Assembly (NCBI GenBank): GCA_040220895.1
Contig: JAVJVY010000010.1
Coordinates: 62,001 to 126,000 of the forward strand
Origin: UBA11591 sp040220895
GTDB taxonomy: Bacteria; Bacteroidota; Bacteroidia; Flavobacteriales_E; Vicingaceae
Direction of reading: 5' to 3'
DNA: 64,000 nt
Each line of letters opens with the position of its first letter. The stretch's first letter is position 1. A program made the translations under genes and the position numbers. Shown here one piece after another: positions 1 through 7,360 of the stretch. A model generated the notes under the pieces. The model was not told the DNA's origin. It did not search any database and saw only the letters and a list, made by a program, of their open reading frames with translations.

Positions 1-1
1 T

Positions 2-580
2 TTCGAAAATGCCGCGGGGAATTCATACGAAGTTCGTCACCTGGAATATTACATCGCAGATTTCAAATTGCTTAATCAAGGTGGTTCTTGGGTTGAAGTC
101 ATTTCGGAACCTTATTTGATCAATCCAGAAAAGGGGGTAACGACAACCTTGATGGCCAACGTCCCTGTTGGAAATTACACCGGCCTATCTTGCATGATCG
201 GGATTCCGGTAACGAAAAACCTGACCGGTTACTTGCCCAATACCCTGAACAATGTCAACATGGCCTGGCCAGAGCCAATCGGAGGGGGATATCACTTTAT
301 GAAATTCGAAGGCAATTATATGGATGAAAAAGGAGATTGGCGGGGATTTACGGTCCATTTAGGAAAAAATGGAATGCAATCGGTGAATGTAATTCAGGAT
401 GTTCAGTTCAGCATTTCTGAGAGCTCTACAAAGCTGGAATTGGTCATGGACATGAACGAATGGTTTGAGAGCCCGTATTTATACGATTTCATTGCTGACG
501 GTAATTACACCATGGCCATTGATTCGCTTATGAAACTGGTCAGTGACAACGGTAAAAATTGCCTCGCTTTTAAAAACTAA
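2..580 (+). CDS. MbnP-like periplasmic protein (5' end missing)
   Basis: The frame is open from base 2 to TAA at 578-580, so the start and signal peptide lie outside the window; 192 codons are visible. The visible part opens with N-A-A-G-N-S-Y-E-V and L-E-Y-Y-I-A-D-F and later has N-M-A-W-P-E-P followed by G-G-G-Y-H-F, a pattern typical of the MbnP family. In that family MbnP is the substrate of the di-heme enzyme MbnH, which oxidises a tryptophan of MbnP to kynurenine to give a copper-binding site (known for methanotroph homologues). The next gene, 4 bp on, encodes an MbnH/cytochrome-c-peroxidase-type protein, which supports the pairing. Which tryptophan would be modified here is not known. 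Confidence 0.75.
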   Translation, partial: FENAAGNSYEVRHLEYYIADFKLLNQGGSWVEVISEPYLINPEKGVTTTLMANVPVGNYTGLSCMIGIPVTKNLTGYLPNTLNNVNMAWPEPIGGGYHFMKFEGNYMDEKGDWRGFTVHLGKNGMQSVNVIQDVQFSISESSTKLELVMDMNEWFESPYLYDFIADGNYTMAIDSLMKLVSDNGKNCLAFKN

Positions 581-584
581 AAAA

Positions 585-1643
585 ATGAGAACTCCACAGC
601 TTTCTAACTTATTCTTGGGCCTGATTGCAACGGCCGTGTTGTTTGCCTTTTCATGTAAAAAGGATGATGAAGAAAATATTCCCGGGGGAGTAAATCCACC
701 ACCGGTGCACACAACTACTCCTTACGAATTGAACATCCCCGATTACTTTCCGCGATTCATCGTACCTGATTTCAATCCCACTACTGTGGAAGGGGTGGCA
801 TTGGGAAAACGCATTTATTACGACAAAATGCTTTCGTTGGGAGGGCCGTTACAAGGAAAATCATGTGGTTCATGCCACCAACAAGAAAATAGCTTCTCCA
901 GCCCCAAGACGGGCACCCAGGTTCTGGCCCATGTGAACTTGAATTACACCAACTACTTTCTTTGGAATGGCGGTAAAGAAGGAAGTCTTGAAGATGTTTG
1001 CCTGTTCGAGATATCTGAATTTTTTCAAGCCGATATTTCGCTGTTTCAGCAGGATTCCACTTATAAGCGAATGATGTACAATGCATTTGGGGTGGTGAAT
1101 TTCGATGAGAATGAAATGGCTTTTGCCTTGGCTCAGTGGTTCAGATCACTGAACTCGTTTAATTCTAAATTCGACCTTTTCTGGGAAGATAAAATTGACC
1201 TCAATCCATTGGAAGAAATGGGTTATTTGATCTTTAATTCAGAGAAGGGTGATTGTTTCCATTGCCATTCTTTCCCACTTATGGCCGACCACAATTTTCA
1301 CAACATCGGTCTTGATTCCATTTTTAACGGCGAGAATCTTGGGCGCTTTGCCGTGACAAACGACGAATCAGACCTGGGACGATTTAAGTCACCTACACTT
1401 CGGAACATTGCTTTAACGGCGCCTTACATGCACGACGGGCGGTTTCAAACCCTCGAAGAGGTCATTGAGCATTACAATTCCGGAGTTAAGAATTCACCAA
1501 GCCTGGACGCCATCATGACAAAACCGGGTAAAGAGAATGGCTTGAATTTATCCGATGTGGATAAGGCGGCACTTTTGGCTTTTCTTAAGACCTTGACAGA
1601 CACAAGTTTCATTAATAACCCTGAACATGCCAATCCTTTTTAA
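585..1643 (+). CDS. Di-heme cytochrome c peroxidase / MbnH-like lipoprotein
   Basis: 352 residues from ATG 585. An in-frame GTG/TTG-type extension back to 543 would overlap the previous gene and spoil the signal peptide, so it is not used. The N-terminus is a lipoprotein signal (hydrophobic stretch, then F-S-C at about residue 25, followed by K-K-D-D-E-E). Two haem c sites are visible: CGSCH at residues 94-98 and CFHCH at 224-228. The tail has the A-P-Y-M-H-D-G-R-F motif of the MauG/CcpA family. It probably transfers electrons in the periplasm. Placement right after an MbnP-like gene suggests an MbnH role (Trp to kynurenine oxidation) rather than peroxide detoxification, but that is inference from context. 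Confidence 0.85.
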   Translation: MRTPQLSNLFLGLIATAVLFAFSCKKDDEENIPGGVNPPPVHTTTPYELNIPDYFPRFIVPDFNPTTVEGVALGKRIYYDKMLSLGGPLQGKSCGSCHQQENSFSSPKTGTQVLAHVNLNYTNYFLWNGGKEGSLEDVCLFEISEFFQADISLFQQDSTYKRMMYNAFGVVNFDENEMAFALAQWFRSLNSFNSKFDLFWEDKIDLNPLEEMGYLIFNSEKGDCFHCHSFPLMADHNFHNIGLDSIFNGENLGRFAVTNDESDLGRFKSPTLRNIALTAPYMHDGRFQTLEEVIEHYNSGVKNSPSLDAIMTKPGKENGLNLSDVDKAALLAFLKTLTDTSFINNPEHANPF

Positions 1644-1756
1644 AGGATACCGTCCATAGCGTGTTGTCAGCTTTATATTTTATACGGGATTGATTTGATG
1701 CGGCCTGTTTTTTTGGTCGAGGCAGAATTCACTATATTCGATGAACAAACCGTGAC

Positions 1757-2233
1757 ATGGGAATTCAGGATTGGTTCGACAAGTACGCTGAGCATCACCA
1801 AAACCCGATCAACAAGGCGATCCATTGGGTTTGTGTACCATCCATCTTTTTCAGTTTAATTGGCATCTTATCCTTGCTTTCCTTTAACCTGGGAAGTGAG
1901 ATTACACCTTCCTACCTAAATTATTACCTACACGCGGGTTCCCTGCTCATTCTTTTTGGATTACTTTTTTTCTTTCGTCTTTCAGTTCCCATTGCGCTGG
2001 GCATGATGGTGATTTCCCTGATCATTTTGAAAGGGATTGCCTTTATGCACCGCACCGGAATGGATGTCGCAATGGTTTGCATCAGTATCTTTGTAGTGGC
2101 CTGGATTGGTCAGTTCATTGGTCATAAAATTGAAGGAGCCAAACCTTCCTTTTTAGATGACCTCAAGTTTTTACTGATCGGACCGGCCTGGTTGTTGAGC
2201 TTTGTTTACAAGGCCATTGGCGTCAAATACTGA
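1757..2233 (+). CDS. Mpo1-like (DUF962) membrane protein
   Basis: 158 residues. It begins with a W-F-D-K-Y-A-E-H-H-Q-N-P segment and I-H-W-V-C-V-P, the conserved opening of the DUF962/Mpo1 family, and carries a second conserved G-H-K-I-E-G near residue 124. Four hydrophobic segments are visible. In yeast Mpo1 is an Fe(II)-dependent dioxygenase that shortens 2-hydroxy fatty acids by alpha-oxidation, and the conserved histidines are the likely metal ligands. The role in bacteria is less certain; a lipid or sphingolipid-related function is plausible because many Bacteroidota make hydroxylated long-chain lipids. It follows the MbnH-like gene by 113 bp and precedes an OmpA protein by 11 bp. Confidence 0.8.
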   Translation: MGIQDWFDKYAEHHQNPINKAIHWVCVPSIFFSLIGILSLLSFNLGSEITPSYLNYYLHAGSLLILFGLLFFFRLSVPIALGMMVISLIILKGIAFMHRTGMDVAMVCISIFVVAWIGQFIGHKIEGAKPSFLDDLKFLLIGPAWLLSFVYKAIGVKY

Positions 2234-2244
2234 TTGAGATTTCT

Positions 2245-3489
2245 ATGATGAGAGGCCTTACCTGCCTAATGTTATTTTTTATTCTGCACAATATGCTCTA
2301 CGCTCAACAAATGATGAGTATCAGTAGCGAAGTCAGTGCCGATTACATGGTGAGAAAAATATTGCTCAGCGGAGAAGAGAATCTTGCGGTCACCAATGTT
2401 AAGATGATCGGTCATCCCGAGGCATCGGGAATATTTGAGAATAAATCAAAGTACTACTTGATGAGAAAGGGGGTGATCTTATCGACAGGTCGCGTGGACG
2501 ATGCCATGGGGCCGAATGACGTTCCCAATTCGGGTGTTCCTCTCCGGGTAGAAGGCTATGGTCCACTGGAGCGCATTGCAACGGGAAAAACCTACGATGC
2601 CACTGTTCTCTCTTTTGAGTTTAGTCCCCCTTCTGACAGTATTTCATTCAATTTCATCTTTGCCAGTGAGGAATACCCGGAATATGTAAAAAAACAAGTC
2701 AATGATATATTTGCCTTCTTTCTTGAAAACATCGAAACGGGTGAACGAAAGAATTTGGCTGTATTTGGACGGGATAATACGACGGTGAATGTCGATAACA
2801 TTAATTGGGGAAAGAACAGTGAGCGCTATATTCAGAACGCCATTTGGGATCCGGAGGACATTTACCAATGGGCCGAAGACCCCGGAATGGGCGAATTGGC
2901 CCTGACCTATCAGTTTGACGGATTTACCATTCCAATGTCGGCAGGGTCAGCCGTCAAAGCCCATCAACGCTATCGAATTTCCTTTGCTATAGCCGATGTC
3001 GGTGACAACTTGTTTGATTCAGCCGTTTTTTTGGAACAAGGATCTTTTTCATCGTCCAGCACAGGGCAAAGCGAAAGGCAGGTATTGATATCGAATAAAG
3101 TAAAGAAAGCCTTAACTGATCAGTCAGTCGAAGTAATCAGGCAAAATGGCGAAGTAAAGATCAGGCTTTATATTCAGTTTGATTTTGATGACGACCAAAT
3201 TCGCCGGGAGACCGATAAGCGTCAACTCGATGAAATAGCCCGCATGCTGCGCATTCAGAAAGATATAAAGCTACGGGTTGAAGGTCATACCGACAACCAT
3301 GGTACAGACGATTACAACGATGATCTTTCTGGTAGAAGAGCCTTTTCCGTTGCGACTTATCTGATGGAAGGCGGTCTGGACGTGGACAGGCTCAGCGCTT
3401 ACGGTTTTGGCGCCAACAGGCCTGTGACGGAGAATGCATCCAAACAAGGTCGCTACCGCAACCGAAGGGTCGAGTTGGTTTTTTACTGA
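2245..3489 (+). CDS. Choice-of-anchor L domain plus OmpA-like outer-membrane protein
   Basis: 414 residues with an N-terminal signal peptide ending near Y-A-Q. Residues about 25-275 form a choice-of-anchor L domain, recognised by S-T-G-R-V-D-D-A-M-G-P-N, the F-I-F-A-S-E-E-Y-P-E-Y motif and N-D-I-F-A-F-F-L. Residues about 305-414 are an OmpA C-terminal peptidoglycan-binding domain (V-E-G-H-T-D-N, then R-R-A-F-S-V and N-R-R-V-E-L). Choice-of-anchor L domains are usually found in secreted proteins with a sorting tail; here the anchor is the OmpA domain, so the protein should sit in the envelope facing outward or into the periplasm. Ligand unknown. Confidence 0.82.
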   Translation: MMRGLTCLMLFFILHNMLYAQQMMSISSEVSADYMVRKILLSGEENLAVTNVKMIGHPEASGIFENKSKYYLMRKGVILSTGRVDDAMGPNDVPNSGVPLRVEGYGPLERIATGKTYDATVLSFEFSPPSDSISFNFIFASEEYPEYVKKQVNDIFAFFLENIETGERKNLAVFGRDNTTVNVDNINWGKNSERYIQNAIWDPEDIYQWAEDPGMGELALTYQFDGFTIPMSAGSAVKAHQRYRISFAIADVGDNLFDSAVFLEQGSFSSSSTGQSERQVLISNKVKKALTDQSVEVIRQNGEVKIRLYIQFDFDDDQIRRETDKRQLDEIARMLRIQKDIKLRVEGHTDNHGTDDYNDDLSGRRAFSVATYLMEGGLDVDRLSAYGFGANRPVTENASKQGRYRNRRVELVFY

Positions 3490-3556
3490 TTGCTCGTTTT
3501 TGTAGCATTTTACAAAAGACCCCAAAACATTCTTGGAAATTCTTTAGCTTAATGGA

Positions 3557-4624
3557 ATGCCGAACGACGAAAATACCGTCAAGGGACGCGGTTCCCAGAT
3601 AAACTTGGCCAACCCATATTTAAAGGAAACGTTCGGCCAATTCGAGGCCGATGCCATCGACGATTGGCAGGAAGGCAAAGTGCGAACCAAGTACATCGAA
3701 GAGAACCCTCAAAAAATCATCAACAAGGTGTATAGTCCAGACCTGGGCTTTAATTATAGCATGAATCCCTACCAGGGTTGTGAGCACGGCTGCGTGTATT
3801 GCTATGCCCGGAATACCCATCATTATTGGGGGTACAGTGCCGGCCTGGATTTTGAACGCATCATCATCGTTAAAAAGAATGCCCCGGTGCTGTTGGAAAA
3901 AGAACTCCAACATCCCAAATGGAAAGTAAGTCCCATTATGTTTTCGGGAAATACAGACTGTTATCAGCCTGCAGAGCGCACTTACGGCATTACGCGTAGC
4001 ATGCTAAAAGTGTTATTGCAATACCGGCACCCCGTTGGCTTGATCACTAAGAATGATTTGATTTTGCGTGATCTTGATTTGATCAAAGAGCTTTCGTCCA
4101 TGAACCTTGTTCACGTAGCCGTTTCCATCAATTCCCTCGATGAAAAGTTAAGATTGGCACTTGAACCCAGAACAGCTTCATACCAAAAGCGACTGAAGGT
4201 CATTGAAAAACTTAGTGAGAATGGCATTAGGGTAAACATGCTGATTGCCCCGTTGATTCCCGGTTTGAATTCCGACGAAATACCCCGAGTAATGAAGGCC
4301 GGAGCTGAGGCGGGTGCTTCGTCAGCGGCCATTATCCTTGCCCGGCTAAATGGGGCTGTAGGGCCGATTTTTGAACATTGGGTAAGAAAGAAATTTCCCT
4401 ACCGTGCCGATAAAGTCATGAACCAAATAGCCCAGGTACACGGAGGCAAGGTGAACGACAGTCGATTTGGCAAACGAATGCGCGGTGAAGGTAACGTAGC
4501 GTTATCAATTCACCAGCTTTTCAAAGCGGCAAACAAGAAATACTTCAAGGAGAGACCAATAGTCAAACTAGATTCGAGCATATTCATTCGAAACCAGAAG
4601 GGTCAGTTGAATTTATTTGAATAG
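3557..4624 (+). CDS. PA0069-family radical SAM protein
   Basis: 355 residues. The cluster motif CxxxCxxC is present as C75, C79 and C82 inside Y-Q-G-C-E-H-G-C-V-Y-C-Y-A-R, which would hold a [4Fe-4S] cluster and bind S-adenosylmethionine. The surrounding N-P-Y-Q-G-C and H-H-Y-W-G-Y residues are typical of the PA0069/Rv2578c group, distant relatives of spore photoproduct lyase. Members have been guessed to act in nucleic acid repair or modification, but no reaction is firmly established. It is alone between an OmpA gene and an unknown lipoprotein, so context gives no help. Confidence 0.85.
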   Translation: MPNDENTVKGRGSQINLANPYLKETFGQFEADAIDDWQEGKVRTKYIEENPQKIINKVYSPDLGFNYSMNPYQGCEHGCVYCYARNTHHYWGYSAGLDFERIIIVKKNAPVLLEKELQHPKWKVSPIMFSGNTDCYQPAERTYGITRSMLKVLLQYRHPVGLITKNDLILRDLDLIKELSSMNLVHVAVSINSLDEKLRLALEPRTASYQKRLKVIEKLSENGIRVNMLIAPLIPGLNSDEIPRVMKAGAEAGASSAAIILARLNGAVGPIFEHWVRKKFPYRADKVMNQIAQVHGGKVNDSRFGKRMRGEGNVALSIHQLFKAANKKYFKERPIVKLDSSIFIRNQKGQLNLFE

Positions 4625-4770
4625 CATCAATGGGGTTCAGACGTTAGGCAGTTGGAATCCGCTTATTGCCAAATACCGGGTGTTCATTTGATGAGATGAG
4701 CACTTTAGAAAATGAACTATTTTTTTAATAATTATTAGAGTATGTTGACGTTTCTAAAAGAAACAAAAAG

Positions 4771-5685
4771 ATGAAATTTCAACGTACGACCCTACTGGCA
4801 ATATGTGTAATTGCCTTGATTTCTTGCAGCAAGGATGAAGAAGCTGCTCCAACTGTTCAAACAAGCTCAACCTTGCAAGAATTCTTGCAAACAAATGCGC
4901 CCAAAAGCGCTGTATTTGAATTCGACGCGGCTGTAGGCGGGCTCTTTGAAACGCAAAATGGTACTTTGTTGGATATACCTTCCAATGCATTTTTGACCCT
5001 CGATGGAAAACCTGTCAATGGAAAGGTTCAATTGAAAATCAGAGAAATATTCACCCAAACGGATATGGTGTATTCCGGTATTTTACCGGCAAGCGACGGA
5101 ACACCATTAAATTCCGGTGGCGCCATCTACGTCATGGCTATTCAAAACGGAGTGCAATTGCAATTAGCAAATAATGCAAGCTATGAGATACGCATGCCCG
5201 CTCAGGCCCTTGACGATGAGATGCAACTATTTTTTGGCGGCAGGATTGAAAATCCAGCTGTCTTGAACTGGCAGCTTCCCGATACGGGCAATAGGTCATT
5301 TTTCTTACTTACACCGCCGGACACGTTTAAAATTTTTTCTGATACGCTCAATTGGATAAATGTTGACGTCTTTGTGACCGATACATTATTTCCTATTGCT
5401 CTCAATGTCAAGGGCATTCAAAATCCCGGTAACAACAATACTGCGGTTTATTGCTTCTTGAATAATGAGAATAGTGTTTTTAGGCCAGGATTCTTTTCCC
5501 CAGATGGTTTCATTGTTCAATATATGGTGAGCAGAATGATGAACATAGTGGCGATTTCGACGGTGAACAATGAACTTTACGCCGGTAAGATTGAGTTAAG
5601 GCCAGAAGAAGGAAAAACGTATGACATTCAACTGGCCAAAATGTCTGAAAATGAATTAAAAAAGATGCTTTCGGACTTGCCTTAG
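4771..5685 (+). CDS. Uncharacterised lipoprotein
   Basis: 304 residues. A lipoprotein signal is clear: hydrophobic core then L-I-S-C with Cys19, followed by S-K-D-E-E. The mature part starts with an E-F-D-A-A-V-G-G segment, then N-G-T-L-L-D-I-P-S-N-A-F and V-N-G-K-V-Q-L-K-I-R-E-I, a beta-rich arrangement that looks like a ZU5-like or carboxypeptidase-regulatory-like fold, though I cannot name the family with confidence. It has no transmembrane segment after the signal and no sorting tail, so it is expected to be anchored in the outer or inner membrane facing the periplasm or outside. It stands alone, 146 bp after the radical SAM gene. Confidence 0.7.
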   Translation: MKFQRTTLLAICVIALISCSKDEEAAPTVQTSSTLQEFLQTNAPKSAVFEFDAAVGGLFETQNGTLLDIPSNAFLTLDGKPVNGKVQLKIREIFTQTDMVYSGILPASDGTPLNSGGAIYVMAIQNGVQLQLANNASYEIRMPAQALDDEMQLFFGGRIENPAVLNWQLPDTGNRSFFLLTPPDTFKIFSDTLNWINVDVFVTDTLFPIALNVKGIQNPGNNNTAVYCFLNNENSVFRPGFFSPDGFIVQYMVSRMMNIVAISTVNNELYAGKIELRPEEGKTYDIQLAKMSENELKKMLSDLP

Positions 5686-5709
5686 TATCTCTTAAATTAT
5701 ATTTCTTAA

Positions 5710-5794
5710 GTGCAAGTGCAAGTGTGTGTGTGAGTGAAGAGGTGAAGAGTGAATGACTCATTACTCACCCTCACCCTCACTCTCACTCTTCATC
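5710..5794. repeat. Low-complexity imperfect inverted repeat
   Basis: The plus strand reads as GTG/GAG/AAG-rich to about 5755 and then as CTC/CAC-rich to 5794, so the two halves are roughly complementary and could fold into a long, G-U-rich imperfect hairpin. It lies just downstream of the lipoprotein gene and may serve as its 3' end. Confidence 0.5.
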
Positions 5795-5795
5795 C

Positions 5796-5810
5796 GTGGG
5801 CCCTCGCGGG
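5796..5810. repeat. 15-bp direct copy of the tRNA-Ile 3' end
   Basis: GTGGGCCCTCGCGGG here is repeated exactly at 5960-5974, where it forms the discriminator base, 3' acceptor strand and part of the T arm of the tRNA gene. The copies are 164 bp apart. No integrase gene is present nearby. Confidence 0.8.
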
Positions 5811-5901
5811 TTGCCTTCGCTACGCTCGGCTGACCTTGGTGCGCCGAAGTCTACATCAATATTGCTTCGCTTCGCTCAGGAACATTCTTTGTTTCGCAAA
5901 C

Positions 5902-5931
5902 AAAAAAGCGAGCTTTTTATTTGCTCGCTTT
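5902..5931 (-). terminator. Rho-independent terminator of the tRNA gene
   Basis: On the minus strand the sequence AAAGCGAGC, a 9-nt loop, GCTCGCTTT and then a run of T form a classic terminator. It starts about 30 nt past the 3' end of the minus-strand tRNA, as expected for its transcript end. Confidence 0.75.
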
Positions 5932-5960
5932 GAATGGTCTGATCAATATTGATGCTTTAG

Positions 5961-6034
5961 TGGGCCCTCGCGGGCTCGAACCGCGGACCACCTGATTATG
6001 AGTCAGGTGCTCTAACCAACTGAGCTAAGGGCCC
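5961..6034 (-). tRNA. tRNA-Ile2 (anticodon CAU, lysidine-modified type)
   Basis: 74 nt on the minus strand without an encoded CCA. The acceptor stem GGGCCCT/AGGGCCC, D arm (AGCTCAGTTGGTTAGAGC), anticodon stem CCTGA/TCAGG with loop CTCATAA and T arm (GCGGTTCGAGCCCGC) all pair. The anticodon is CAT in DNA. The body is very like E. coli ileX/ileY (CTTAGCTCAGT, GACTCATAATC), so I call it the minor isoleucine tRNA that TilS converts to lysidine-AU, not a methionine tRNA. Confidence 0.92.
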
Positions 6035-6274
6035 TGAATTTCATTGAATGAACTTCAGCCTGCAATGTTACATAATTTGCGCTTTCCGTTAAAATTCGAA
6101 GGGTCATGAAAAGTACAATTCCACGATAAACACCTTCTTCGCCAAAGCCTCCATCCGTCTTAGACCGATACAGTCGGTGAGATGCGTTGATTATCAATAG
6201 GTAAAAGAATTTTCACTGACGAAAGAAACTAGTTTATCCCTATTTTTGGGTTTTATTAAATTAGGAATTCAATT
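6035..6274. other. Intergenic region upstream of tRNA and HAD gene
   Basis: Divergent spacer of 240 bp between the tRNA (minus) and the HAD phosphatase gene (plus). It contains the -7 element listed for the HAD gene. No protein or RNA gene seen. Confidence 0.6.
6241..6248 (+). promoter_or_regulatory. Candidate -7 element of the HAD gene
   Basis: TATTTTTG matches the Bacteroidota -7 consensus TAnnTTTG exactly and lies 26 bp before the start codon at 6275. The -33 element is not clear. Confidence 0.5.
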
Positions 6275-6928
6275 ATGCAGGTTCGGCCAGAAGACATACC
6301 ACACATTGAAAATATTATTCTTGATCTGGGTGGAGTATTGCTGAACATCGATCACAGAATAACCCAACAAGCTTTTATAGACATGGGTATTGCCGATTTC
6401 GATGACCTTTATTCCCAGAGCAGACAGAATGGAATCTTTGATCGTTACGAAAAAGGTTTGATCAGCACGGATGATTTTATTTCTTTCATTCAGGAATTAT
6501 TTCCCGATGAGATTCCAAGTGACTCGGCCATTGTTCAAGCCTGGAATGCCATGATACTAGACTTTCCAGAAGATCGGTTGAAAATGCTGGAAGAACTCAG
6601 CAATAATTACAAGGTCCTGCTCTTGAGCAATACCAACGAATTGCATTACCGGGAATTCGTTAAGATTTTTGAGGAATCATTTAATAAACAGATCTCGGAT
6701 GTTATAGATGAATCATATTTTTCTCATGAATTGGGGATGCGCAAACCGGAGAAAGATATTTTTGAACACGTGCTGGATGAAAATAATCTGGTTCCGGAAA
6801 CAACCCTTTTCATTGACGATACAAAACAGAACATCAAAGCAGCTAAAAAATTGAAGCTCAAAACAAATTACCTTGAGAGTAATGTAGAGATTGTAGAATT
6901 AGTCCAAGACCTTTCGATCCTGACATAG
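6275..6928 (+). CDS. HAD-superfamily subfamily IA phosphatase (YihX-like)
   Basis: 217 residues. Motif I is D17-L-G-G-V (nucleophile Asp17), motif II L-L-L-S118-N-T, motif III Lys157 within M-R-K-P and motif IV I-D181-D182-T. The helical cap between motifs I and II is that of HAD-IA enzymes. The usual second Asp of motif I is replaced by Gly, a feature shared by YihX-like glucose-1-phosphate phosphatases, so a small phosphorylated metabolite is the likely substrate. Its last 30 bp overlap the convergent epimerase gene. Monocistronic, with its own -7 element. Confidence 0.85.
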   Translation: MQVRPEDIPHIENIILDLGGVLLNIDHRITQQAFIDMGIADFDDLYSQSRQNGIFDRYEKGLISTDDFISFIQELFPDEIPSDSAIVQAWNAMILDFPEDRLKMLEELSNNYKVLLLSNTNELHYREFVKIFEESFNKQISDVIDESYFSHELGMRKPEKDIFEHVLDENNLVPETTLFIDDTKQNIKAAKKLKLKTNYLESNVEIVELVQDLSILT

Positions 6929-7309
6929 CTCAATAAGTACGCCCAAGGTAGATTTTGGGTGTAAAAAACAGATCAGCTTATTATCGGCTCCATCCATTGG
7001 TTCGTCCGATAACAAGGTAAAACCCTCTTCCTTTAATCTAGCCATCTCGGCGTGAATGTCATCAACTGCGATGGCAAGGTGATGCACTCCGCCACCCTTT
7101 TTTTCGATGAACTTAGCAATGGCACTACTTTTATTACTTGCTTCCAGTAATTCTATTTTGGAATCACCCAGGGTAAAGAAACTGGTTGAAACACCCTCAC
7201 GCTCCACTTCCTCCACTTTATAGTGAGCTCTACCGAGTAACTTCTTAAATGTTTGATTAGCAGCTTCGAGGTCTTTAACTGCGATGCCTAGGTGTTCTAC
7301 TTTCTTCAT
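6899..7309 (-). CDS. mce: Methylmalonyl-CoA epimerase
   Basis: 136 residues, the usual size. Two VOC (glyoxalase-fold) repeats are visible, with metal ligand candidates His6 (V-E-H-L-G-I-A-V), His76/His77 (G-V-H-H-L-A-I-A-V-D-D) and Glu127 (L-I-E-L). The enzyme interconverts (R)- and (S)-methylmalonyl-CoA in the propionate/succinyl-CoA pathway. The mutase genes are not in this window. A strong terminator hairpin ends only about 2 bp before its start codon, so its promoter is unclear (see findings). Its end overlaps the HAD gene by 30 bp. Confidence 0.92.
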   Translation of the reverse strand: MKKVEHLGIAVKDLEAANQTFKKLLGRAHYKVEEVEREGVSTSFFTLGDSKIELLEASNKSSAIAKFIEKKGGGVHHLAIAVDDIHAEMARLKEEGFTLLSDEPMDGADNKLICFLHPKSTLGVLIELCQDRKVLD

Positions 7310-7311
7310 GG

Positions 7312-7339
7312 AAAAAAAAAGTCCCGATTCAATCGGGAC
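7312..7339 (-). terminator. Terminator after the secreted-protein gene, directly before mce
   Basis: On the minus strand GTCCCGAT, a 3-nt loop and ATCGGGAC are followed by nine T. It ends the transcript of the gene at 7361-8149. The T run stops 2 nt before the mce start codon. Confidence 0.85.
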
Positions 7340-7360
7340 TCATAATGCGGTTTTTAACGG

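Larger units (their letters stand above)
5686..5960. other. Intergenic region between lipoprotein gene and tRNA
   Basis: No credible protein gene. It holds a GTG/GAG-rich stretch followed by its rough CTC/CAC complement, a 15-bp copy of the tRNA 3' end at 5796-5810, two TTCGCT(T/A)CGCTC-type motifs and the terminator hairpin of the tRNA. A short open frame here (5749-5952) is low in complexity and overlaps these elements, so it is not called. Confidence 0.7.

Noticed and set aside
543..584. Upstream start for the di-heme protein
   Set aside because: It overlaps the MbnP-like gene and moves the lipoprotein signal inward; ATG 585 gives a proper signal peptide.
5749..5952. Short plus-strand frame beside the tRNA
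   Set aside because: Made of low-complexity Thr-Leu repeats and overlaps the terminator and the tRNA-copy repeat.
5961..6034. tRNA-Met call from the CAU anticodon
   Set aside because: Acceptor stem and body resemble the lysidine-type tRNA-Ile2 (ileX), not initiator or elongator tRNA-Met.
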